54,764 nucleotides of DNA from Acinetobacter sp. 10FS3-1 (GTDB lineage: Bacteria; Pseudomonadota; Gammaproteobacteria; Pseudomonadales; Moraxellaceae). Shown here in pieces: positions 26,422 to 34,250 of this stretch. Position numbers and translations under genes: made by a program. Every line of letters starts with the position of its first letter. The first letter of the stretch is position 1. The notes under the pieces were generated by a model. The model saw only the letters and a program-made list of their open reading frames with translations. It was not told where the DNA came from and searched no databases. The stretch lies in the NCBI RefSeq assembly GCF_013343215.1, contig NZ_CP039147.1, positions 1 to 54,764 of the forward strand, read 5' to 3'.

Positions 26422-27069
26422 TCAACTTACTTCTAATCTTTGAATATTAAGTTTAATCATTTTTTCAGTGAGCTTAAAGTTACCTTCTTTCCATCCTGCG
26501 ATCACTGCTTGATTCATAGCATCTGAACTCACAGTGGTCCAATCGATCGTATAACCTAACTTAAATAGTATCTGGCCTAGCATGAAACGTTGTGAGCGAC
26601 CATTACCTTCTCTAAATGGATGAATATAATTTAAAACAACAAAAAATCTGGCTAAAAAACTACAGACCAAATCTATATTTTCTTTATTATTAATCAAATG
26701 GTTAAAGTTATTATTGAGGCATGAAAACAGCAGATCTGATAAAGGAGCTATGCTATTGTAACGGAGAAAGATACATTCACCTTTATAGGTATTCACGCGT
26801 CTTAATTGGCCAGCCCATGGGTAGACATCCATAAATAATTGATGATGTATATTTTGTAAGTGCTGTAAATCAAAATTGCCTAGAAAAACAGAGATATTTT
26901 CCTGTAACCTTGTATTTTGTAAGGCACTTAGCGCTTTCTCTGCCTCATTCAGGTCTTTGGTATTAGAAATACCAAGATTGTTGATCAAAACACCATTTTC
27001 ATCACAGAATGGATCATCATAAAAATCTTCTTCCGTCAGATAATAATGTAGTGCATCATCAAAAAACAT
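26422..27069 (-). CDS. Fic-family AMP-transferase toxin
   Basis: 215 aa Fic-domain protein. The full active-site motif HPFREGNGRSQR is present (about residues 150-161), with the catalytic His, the anion hole and both Arg residues, so the enzyme should be able to AMPylate a target. The upstream flap region is around YPWAGQLRRVNTYKGE. It is preceded by a 61-aa VbhA-like antitoxin with a two-base gap, the class I Fic arrangement in which the antitoxin helix blocks ATP. Known class I toxins modify GyrB and ParE and stop growth; the target here is unknown. Confidence 0.9.
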   Translation of the reverse strand: MFFDDALHYYLTEEDFYDDPFCDENGVLINNLGISNTKDLNEAEKALSALQNTRLQENISVFLGNFDLQHLQNIHHQLFMDVYPWAGQLRRVNTYKGECIFLRYNSIAPLSDLLFSCLNNNFNHLINNKENIDLVCSFLARFFVVLNYIHPFREGNGRSQRFMLGQILFKLGYTIDWTTVSSDAMNQAVIAGWKEGNFKLTEKMIKLNIQRLEVS

Positions 27070-27071
27070 TT

Positions 27072-27257
27072 TTATCGTACACGGTACATTTCAACGAGTG
27101 TATTTCTGGCTTGTTCAAATGTCTTAGAACCCGTCACATAGTCATTAATTGCTTGTAAGCCTTTATTATCTACAACCAAATTATCTACGGCAAATGAAGC
27201 TTTTACGATTTTAAAGGCTTCAGTACGGCTATTTCTCATACCAATAACTTTTTTCAT
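27072..27257 (-). CDS. VbhA-like Fic antitoxin
   Basis: 61 aa, directly upstream of the Fic gene. It has the VbhA pattern of an N-terminal helix with an inhibitory motif, then a YVTGSKTFEQA-type segment and a C-terminal helix ending in LVEMYRVR. The inhibitory motif, normally (S/T)xxxE(G/N), appears as SFAVDN (residues 21-26), with aspartate in place of the glutamate that pairs with the Fic arginine. Inhibition may still work, but the exchange is notable. It probably represses or buffers the toxin as first gene of the operon. Confidence 0.75.
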   Translation of the reverse strand: MKKVIGMRNSRTEAFKIVKASFAVDNLVVDNKGLQAINDYVTGSKTFEQARNTLVEMYRVR

Positions 27258-27475
27258 AAAATTCTCGCTTCAAATGGATCATGCAGACTCTAAGGATATA
27301 ACATTTTCATTGAGAAAAAAGAAGTTCCTATGAAGTTTTCACAATTATCTTAATAATTCACCTTGAATATAAAAATCCAAATTCTGTCTTTTTGATTATT
27401 TTCTATGTCATGTTATGTCATTGCTACTACGACTTATTTGCCACATAAATTGGGTGAAAAGTAAATGGAATTACT

Positions 27476-27565
27476 ATGTTAACTAGAGTGGAACTCATTT
27501 TTGTGGTGCTGATGGTGTCAGGCTTAATCTTGATTGCTTATGAAATGCTAAAAGGTTTATTCTAG
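27476..27565 (+). CDS. Possible 29-aa membrane microprotein
   Basis: Short frame beginning ATG-TTA-ACT and ending TAG, encoding 29 residues. Residues 6-22 (ELIFVVLMVSGLILIAY) form a single membrane-spanning helix, followed by a short polar end. The ribosome site is weak (TGGAA). There is no homology evidence; it could be a small membrane toxin-like peptide or chance. Confidence 0.3.
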   Translation: MLTRVELIFVVLMVSGLILIAYEMLKGLF

Positions 27566-27887
27566 GGCATCTACACATGATTTTTGATCAAAAAAATACC
27601 CATAGAGGGAATCTATGGGCAAAACTAAGGATCTTGACGATCATTCAGAAACTACAGCTAGCTTCTAACTATGATTCTGCATTAGACTTCTTGCGTTAGT
27701 CAAATTTTAAGCAGCCAAAAGCTATATTTTATGAGGCTTTAGCCAATTCAAAAATTAGATAAAACTATACTTTCGCAAGAGGTCTACTGAATTAAAAAAA
27801 CCACATTGGCAAAATAGATCAAAAGTTAAATCATGTGATTTATCATTAATTAACACACTTGAGAACACAAAAACATAGCCCTGCTGA
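27566..27887. other. Intergenic region with hairpin
   Basis: Holds a perfect hairpin CCCATAGA-ggaa-TCTATGGG near 27599-27620 and otherwise AT-rich sequence without a convincing gene. It lies between the possible microprotein and the 3' end of the HNH gene. Confidence 0.4.
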
Positions 27888-29543
27888 TTAATACAATAAC
27901 TCACCAAACAAATCCGCTCTGATCTCTTCTAAGCTGAGATCTGATTTCATTCTATTACAGATTGGATGAACCAGCAGACCATTCTCTAGCACCCCTTGCC
28001 CACCAACGGCTTTGGCAATTTTATGATCCGATTCAGTAGAATCAAGATAGATTAATCCATCACAAATGAGGCAAAAGTTATGATTACCCACCAGAAAATT
28101 GTGCTTAAGTAAACTTTTGGTTAATGCTGAAAAGGATTTGGGCTTTGAGCGCGAGATTGGACTAATCGACTCCACATATCCCACCACATGCTTCACGACC
28201 GTATCATCATAATTCCCCAAAAATCTTTCAACATAAAACTCATTAAAGTTTATGTATTTGAAGGCCTTAGACATGGACAGAATAAATGTATTCAGGCATT
28301 CCTCATCATCAAAATCAACCTCCATTTCCAAACTTAAGCAAATAAAGGCTTTATAGACAATTTGTAGCCGATCATAGCCCTTGATACCACTGCCGAACTT
28401 GCCGACCGTTTCGGTGGTCGCCACGGGGAAATTGGCGATCAAGAACTCAATACTACGGCGTACCCGGGTGAAGTCCTTGAAACTAATCGTTCGATGATGA
28501 ATCTGCATGCGACTTTCATGAATTTCAAACACAATTGAAAACCATGCTAGAAAGGAAGTAATTTGAAAACGCTGGTCCTTATAAAAATATAAGAACGGAT
28601 GTAAGCCCAAACTCGGAACCCCAGTATTTTTTACAGGAGTGGCCATTCTGCAAAGGGCCGTAAACAGATGTGACATGATCTTTTCAACGCGTTCACCCTG
28701 ATTCAGGCTCATGATATTATGAATCCGATCACCCGCGATGATATTCATGAGCTCATTGACCAAGCCAATTTTTTTGCCATGACTCATTTCAGTATCTAAT
28801 AAGATGGTAGAGAAAAGCAGCTGATGGATCCTCTCCCCCAACTCGATGAGCGCATTTAAACGTGTATATTGAAGCTCTTCTAAATTGGATTTATTGTCAT
28901 TGATATAACAACAAGCATAGATCGCATAATATGCATCACTTCCCCGACTTCTTAGATGATATTCCTCATATTTATCCAGGCGTTTAGTATCTGAGTTAAT
29001 CGATTGGAATACGCGTCGTGCATCTTCTGGAGTACCAAGCACTTGCCGGAAACTGATTTTAATATCGTCTAATTTAGATTTTTGTTCTGCAAATTTAGGA
29101 TCAATACAAATTTTTTGGAAGTCAGCCAGATCCCCTAAATGATTTCGCAGGTCACGAATATCTTCTTTTTGTTGATCGCTAAAATTAGGCGCTTGAGTGG
29201 CTTGTTCATCTGCAAAATATCTCTTGACCCACGCATAAATACTCGAAAGACGATGCGCCCCATCGATAATATAGATGTTGCCGTGTATATCTTTCCAATA
29301 CAAGATACACAAATTGATATTTTGATCTTCTGTGCAATTCCCAATAAAGTTTGCAATTTCCCGCACACTCCAACATTCAGTAGAACGCTGGTTATCCGCT
29401 TTAAATAAACATTTGATGATGGCATGCTTTTCAAAATCAGTCAGTGCAACTTCAAAATTGTCTCGTTGCATTGATGGTGACATTTCTTCTGGCAACATGA
29501 CTTTACGCTGAATGATATTCGTCAGTAATCGAGTTTGGCCCAT
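27888..29543 (-). CDS. DUF262-like ParB/HNH nuclease-type protein
   Basis: 551 aa. The N-terminal part has the DUF262 DGxxR-type motif (IYIIDGAHRLSSIYAWV, about 90-106), typical of the ParB/Srx-like NTP-binding domain seen in GmrS-like proteins. The long middle is helical. The C-terminus carries an HNH nuclease signature: CLICDG, then ESDHKIAKAVGG, then HPICNR (about 486-535), with the paired cysteines and DH...N...H order. Related proteins (GmrSD, BrxU) restrict modified phage DNA. This protein stands alone next to BREX and a Fic system, so a type IV-like restriction role is plausible. Substrate and activity are inferred. Confidence 0.75.
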   Translation of the reverse strand: MGQTRLLTNIIQRKVMLPEEMSPSMQRDNFEVALTDFEKHAIIKCLFKADNQRSTECWSVREIANFIGNCTEDQNINLCILYWKDIHGNIYIIDGAHRLSSIYAWVKRYFADEQATQAPNFSDQQKEDIRDLRNHLGDLADFQKICIDPKFAEQKSKLDDIKISFRQVLGTPEDARRVFQSINSDTKRLDKYEEYHLRSRGSDAYYAIYACCYINDNKSNLEELQYTRLNALIELGERIHQLLFSTILLDTEMSHGKKIGLVNELMNIIAGDRIHNIMSLNQGERVEKIMSHLFTALCRMATPVKNTGVPSLGLHPFLYFYKDQRFQITSFLAWFSIVFEIHESRMQIHHRTISFKDFTRVRRSIEFLIANFPVATTETVGKFGSGIKGYDRLQIVYKAFICLSLEMEVDFDDEECLNTFILSMSKAFKYINFNEFYVERFLGNYDDTVVKHVVGYVESISPISRSKPKSFSALTKSLLKHNFLVGNHNFCLICDGLIYLDSTESDHKIAKAVGGQGVLENGLLVHPICNRMKSDLSLEEIRADLFGELLY

Positions 29544-30083
29544 TTTTTGTTTTCTCCAGGCAGCACTTCTCTATATTCGCTCAAATACGAAATTTGAAAG
29601 TGCATATCGTTCAATTTGGTTAAAGCGATGAATTAAATGACCGTCAATATCCGGTCAGCGCTAACAAAAGAAACGTAAGAGAAATGGGGATTTGAGATAA
29701 TGAAATCTTCATGCTGAGTACCTGTAGTTTAGATTTTACTATCTACAACCATCTTTTTCCACGAGATGGAGGTAGACCAAACAGGGGTGGAAATACCGCA
29801 CTACAGAAGACGGCCAGTCATCGACTGCCCTGCCTGGCCTACCATAATGGCAAGCTAAGCATAATAAGCACAAAAAAACCGCTTAAAGCAGTTTTAATGC
29901 TTCTGTAGTAATTTTCAGGTTTCCACGCCTGATTACAGATTTTACTGTAATGTAATTATCATATTTGTATCTTTTTCTTTGGTCAAACCAAATTAGACTT
30001 TTTTTAATCATTAATTCTATGAAAGGACCTCAATAAATTAAAATATTGAGCATTATTAAAACAAAAAATCAAATTCGCGGATT

Positions 30084-30132
30084 CCCAGGCCTTTGCTTGG
30101 CAAATCAGATTTTGACAAAGCAAAGGCCTGGG
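30084..30132. repeat. 15-bp perfect inverted repeat
   Basis: CCCAGGCCTTTGCTT (30084-30098) and AAGCAAAGGCCTGGG (30118-30132) are perfect reverse complements separated by 19 bases. The arms are GC-rich inside strongly AT-rich DNA. It could be a recombinase core site or a terminator; no T-run follows directly. Confidence 0.65.
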
Positions 30133-30549
30133 CCCCTTTTGAACCACTTATTAAGCTTAGGCTATTTTTAGAATATTTATGATTAGCAGTTTTAACTAAA
30201 GGCTAGAATAAGGAATTTTCATTTATGAGCATTAACTCATCAAAACAGATTAATTCAACTTAAATACAGTTTCTATCTTCAGCAATGTATAAAATTGATT
30301 AAAAATTATCAACATAATATGAAAAAACGTACTTTTTATTTGGTTAAAAAACCAAAAAAATCAACCCAAAATAGAGGGTTACATTATTTAAAACTGATTC
30401 TCCAATTAATTTAAAACAACACTCAATTTCATATTAAATCGCTTTTAATTTATTATTTTATTAACAACAAAAGGTATTATTTATATCAATAATATTTCAA
30501 TTAATTTTAACGTAGCGTGATTATTGTCTTGCGTCTCAACAATGCTGTT

Positions 30550-30584
30550 TTTAGGCTAAAAAACACTCAAAAAGCCTAAAACCC
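30550..30584. repeat. Inverted repeat near recombinase operon end
   Basis: TTTTTAGGCT and AGCCTAAAA form a stem around a 14-base AT-rich loop, 115 bp after the last gene of the recombinase operon. On the minus strand it could be the operon terminator; a recombination-site role is also possible. Confidence 0.5.
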
Positions 30585-30699
30585 GGGGTTGGATTTTCAC
30601 CCTTAATTACCCAGTTTTTGAGCGATAAAAACTCACTTTTCTGCAAAAATATGCTAAAAAAAACAAAGCTGTAAAATCAACAAAAATATCCATCTGATT

Positions 30700-33600
30700 T
30701 CAATGTGTTTTTTTTGATGAATTTCCGTTGATATCGTCAACCTCTGATAGAACCTCTAGGCACTCTTTCATCTTGTAAAAGACGCTTTGCAACAGCATCT
30801 TTTGAATAAAATTATTATCTTTTTTATTCCATATTTTATATTTTTTTATTTTCACCTCACCCTTTTTTACATTATTAAATTCACCCGGAATATATTCATC
30901 CCATTCAAAATTATCTAAATCTTTTGAATAAAGTTTATTGATAAAATCTAAGAATCTTTGATAGTCAATCAAGTCATTTTTAGATGATGCCTTAAAGTTC
31001 AAAATAGGACGATCTTTTTCAAGTGAAATTTTATTTTCTAAACAATCAAAAAAATGTTTAAGATCTTTCTGGGTTACATTATTATTTAAGTTAAAAGGTT
31101 GCTCAATCTCATAGTGATTAGACCATGTCACCATTTTCTTCCAAGTAAAACCGATAAGATCCTCATGATTAGCATCATTTTTGACGTGACTTGTATAGAG
31201 AGAAAACGGCTGGCTGATCGATTGAATGAATTTCAATACTTCAGGATCGATCGTTGCTTTTTCTTTTTTTTCCCGCCACTTCCGGTATTCGTCTAGAAAC
31301 GTTTCACGGTATAAAAATACGTCCTGTTGTTGAGGCTGCTTCTGCTTTTTCTTGCTCTTTAATGCAGCAGTTTGAGAATTATTTTCTGTGTGTGAATGAA
31401 TCTTCTTCATCAATTTTAAAATATCTCTTTCATTCGACTGAAATTTAACCTTGAAATCGCGATGCATCAACTGACTATCGCCTAATAATGCCTTGATCAA
31501 TTGAGGTGAATATTCACGGTTTGCTTGATAAAACATGTCAGCAATCAGGATATTCAGATGATGCAGATAATGTCTTGCAGTGATCCGAATGTCTTCATGC
31601 CCCATCAGATGCGCAAGTCGAGACCAGGCTTGGGCACTACGCGATGAAGCATCCTTCATATTGGGTAAAATGTGCTTTTTAAGCTTACGCCCAAACTCGG
31701 AATCATAGTCAGTAAAACAACGTACCAGTGCTATGCTGCCTTTTAAAAGGATAGCCAAATGTGAAGCGGTACTATGCCTGAAAGCGTGAAAGGTATATTG
31801 ATGATCGTTTGTCCCTAATACAGTATTAAACAGCAACTGGGTAATTTTTGATAAATTTGTACTGGATAAAGGTTGTTCACCCAGCATAAAGAGCTGTTTG
31901 ATTTTTCTATTGCAGACTGCTGCAGTCGCTTTAGAGCCAGGTAACTGGTTTTGATAAAAGCGACAAAATCCTGTGAACTCGTCCGGTGCTAAAAAATAAG
32001 CTAAATCAAACTGACGCGTGGCATTATCACTTTTCAGATCACGCTCAGAATTTAGACGAATCCTAAGGGTGAGATCATCAATATCACCCATTGTTTTTCT
32101 CATTTTATGGTGAGATCGATCGTCTTTCTGCTGATCTAAAGCGGATTCAAACACATAATAGAGCTGTCGATTGTCAGGATGTTTTCGTAACTGCGGAGAT
32201 ACAAAATCATCGATACAGATCCCGGCAGCTTCATCAATACGCAAGCCCAGTCTAAATGCCAATGTATAGACCCATTCTAGACAGGTTGCATCCTGCTCAG
32301 TCAGACCCAAAGCTTCTGGGTATTCTCTAAGAATCCGTATCATCAATTGAAACATCTGCGGACTAATGAGTCTGGTTTTTAAAAATAAACCGTCACTTTG
32401 ACGTTCATATAAATATTGCACAATCGGTGCACGATGATTCTTGACTAAGTATTGGTGAAAGGCTTTCAGCCGATCAAAGGCATAACCCGAGGTATTGTAT
32501 TTTTTATTGTTGTTGGTTTGTGCGGTCGTTTTATGATTTTTCTGATCATTCAGCAGTTTTTCTTCAACAATCGTGCGATACATTTCCTCAAACTGCTCTT
32601 CAGTGGCTGTATCTAGATTGATCTGCTGTTCTAGAACATAACAAAGTAGGTCAAGCACAAAACTACTATAGTAACGCTTGATTGTTGAGACTTTTATCGC
32701 TGCTTTCCCATGATAAGCAAATTCGTTTTCTAACCACTGACACACGCGTAAATGTGCAATAGCCACTACATAATCTAGGTACTCGCCATTTCCAGCCTCA
32801 TACGCAGATTTATAGTCCTCAGATTTTTGGATGCTTTCTTGGAGTTGATCCGCAAGCTGTTTGGGTTTGATATCCTGATGAAAAGATAAAAGCCAGGATT
32901 TCAGCTCATGACGTTGACCGGTTCGTCGATCATGAAATGTTTTGACTGTAACTGTAGGCATCTCCAAGTCTAAGACTTGAGGCTTTTTTTCAAGATTTTT
33001 GATTCTAGCTTGAATAGTTTTCCAGCAATCGGGTTGATCATAGAGCTGTGTATACTGCTCATAGATTAAAGGCGAAGTGATGATCTGATTGTTCAGTACA
33101 CTGGTACTTAACACATCCAGATTAGGAATCTCTTGCCACAAGACATAATCCATATGCTTAAAAATGGCAAAACCGGTCTTTTCCAAGCCTTTTAAAAATA
33201 GCTTCACGTGATTAAGCTGTGTAAATGGCTGCTGATCCTCACGTGCTTTTCTAGAGTCCCCCTCCTCCGCCATATTCAGTACAATGTTTAAATGGATTTT
33301 AAGTTTTTCTAGCAGTAAGGCTTCAGGCTGATTCCCCGTTTCAATTTCACTCTGTTCTTTTTCCCAGCACAGCAATGGCGAAGTGCTTTGTAATTGATGC
33401 CCTTGCGATCTATTGATTAGCTCCTGAATCCGTCGATAACATAGCATCGCAAAGGCATTGAAATAAATATTTTGGGTTTGCCATAACTCCGCCTCTTCTT
33501 CGCCATCCTGACGATAGATGTTGCCATACTTTGTCGAGGGCAACGTGTATGAAAAGACATAAGCTTTTTGAACCTTTTCGGCATCTGAATAGATCGGAAG

Positions 33601-34239
33601 CAAGCCACTATCTAGGTTCATATGAAAAATCGCATCATGAATGGCTATCAGTCGTTCAGGTTGCATGCATCCCTGATCAAAAATTAATGAAATACAAAGA
33701 CATTCAAACAAGGTATTCACTAATTTTTGTTGCTCTTTAGCCGTAGAGTCTAAGAGGATACCTTGAGTTTGTTGTTTGAGATAATCCGCCCAATTCACAT
33801 ACAGTTTTTCTTTTACCTCGACGAGCATAGTACCCTGCTGTAACTTTCGTCCTGAAAAAACGTTGTCTAGACGTTTAGGTGTGTAGACTATCCAATCGGG
33901 CAACTTAATCTCATAGCTCTCGGCATAGGAAGGGTAATCCTTTTGCCACTGCTGGTTTTTCTCGTTACAAATCCGTTTCACTTGTTTAAAACAGAATTGA
34001 AGGTAATCTGCAGCATTGCCCTTAAATTTGGATATTTGGCAGAGCTGCTCTAAAACTGCTCTATAGAGAGTAAACTTGTCCAGAATTTGCTGATCAAGCC
34101 ACTTAAAATCAATTTGAGCAAGGTCAGAATTTACATCTGTGTATGTAGCAGTGATCAGCTGAGAAATTTCCTTAAAAATGTCACCGATTTCTCTTTTAAT
34201 GGCATTTTCTAATTGCGTAACAAGTGATGTATCAAGCAC
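30700..34239 (-). CDS. Very large tyrosine-recombinase-family protein
   Basis: 1179 aa, far larger than ordinary integrases (300-450). The catalytic domain lies at about 640-900 and keeps the family residues: Arg in LAFRLGLRIDEAAG (about 665), HxxR in FHAFRHSTASHL (about 820), the GHEDI motif (about 880) and the Tyr in TARHYLHHLN (about 890). The 600-residue N-terminal extension and the 280-residue C-terminal tail are not recognised. It is the last gene of a three-gene operon with another recombinase-like protein, 11 bases after the second gene. Expected role: integration, excision or rearrangement of the surrounding island. The active-site set looks complete. Confidence 0.82.
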   Translation of the reverse strand: MLDTSLVTQLENAIKREIGDIFKEISQLITATYTDVNSDLAQIDFKWLDQQILDKFTLYRAVLEQLCQISKFKGNAADYLQFCFKQVKRICNEKNQQWQKDYPSYAESYEIKLPDWIVYTPKRLDNVFSGRKLQQGTMLVEVKEKLYVNWADYLKQQTQGILLDSTAKEQQKLVNTLFECLCISLIFDQGCMQPERLIAIHDAIFHMNLDSGLLPIYSDAEKVQKAYVFSYTLPSTKYGNIYRQDGEEEAELWQTQNIYFNAFAMLCYRRIQELINRSQGHQLQSTSPLLCWEKEQSEIETGNQPEALLLEKLKIHLNIVLNMAEEGDSRKAREDQQPFTQLNHVKLFLKGLEKTGFAIFKHMDYVLWQEIPNLDVLSTSVLNNQIITSPLIYEQYTQLYDQPDCWKTIQARIKNLEKKPQVLDLEMPTVTVKTFHDRRTGQRHELKSWLLSFHQDIKPKQLADQLQESIQKSEDYKSAYEAGNGEYLDYVVAIAHLRVCQWLENEFAYHGKAAIKVSTIKRYYSSFVLDLLCYVLEQQINLDTATEEQFEEMYRTIVEEKLLNDQKNHKTTAQTNNNKKYNTSGYAFDRLKAFHQYLVKNHRAPIVQYLYERQSDGLFLKTRLISPQMFQLMIRILREYPEALGLTEQDATCLEWVYTLAFRLGLRIDEAAGICIDDFVSPQLRKHPDNRQLYYVFESALDQQKDDRSHHKMRKTMGDIDDLTLRIRLNSERDLKSDNATRQFDLAYFLAPDEFTGFCRFYQNQLPGSKATAAVCNRKIKQLFMLGEQPLSSTNLSKITQLLFNTVLGTNDHQYTFHAFRHSTASHLAILLKGSIALVRCFTDYDSEFGRKLKKHILPNMKDASSRSAQAWSRLAHLMGHEDIRITARHYLHHLNILIADMFYQANREYSPQLIKALLGDSQLMHRDFKVKFQSNERDILKLMKKIHSHTENNSQTAALKSKKKQKQPQQQDVFLYRETFLDEYRKWREKKEKATIDPEVLKFIQSISQPFSLYTSHVKNDANHEDLIGFTWKKMVTWSNHYEIEQPFNLNNNVTQKDLKHFFDCLENKISLEKDRPILNFKASSKNDLIDYQRFLDFINKLYSKDLDNFEWDEYIPGEFNNVKKGEVKIKKYKIWNKKDNNFIQKMLLQSVFYKMKECLEVLSEVDDINGNSSKKTH

Positions 34240-34250
34240 AAGATGGTCCT

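Larger units (their letters stand above)
29544..30699. other. 1.15-kb non-coding region with large hairpins
   Basis: Very AT-rich, with no convincing gene; a 65-codon frame at 29711-29908 has no family features. It contains several inverted repeats described separately (30084-30132, 30550-30584) and a GTTTTT-gagcgat-AAAAAC hairpin near 30615-30634. Its position at the 3' edge of the tyrosine-recombinase operon makes it a candidate attachment or end region. Confidence 0.5.

Noticed and set aside
27396..27424. pdif-like site (TTATGTCATT) upstream of the Fic operon
   Set aside because: Only part of the XerD arm matches and there is no XerC arm at the required spacing.
29711..29908. 65-codon frame as a gene
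   Set aside because: No ribosome site, no recognisable domain, low-complexity composition and no operon context.
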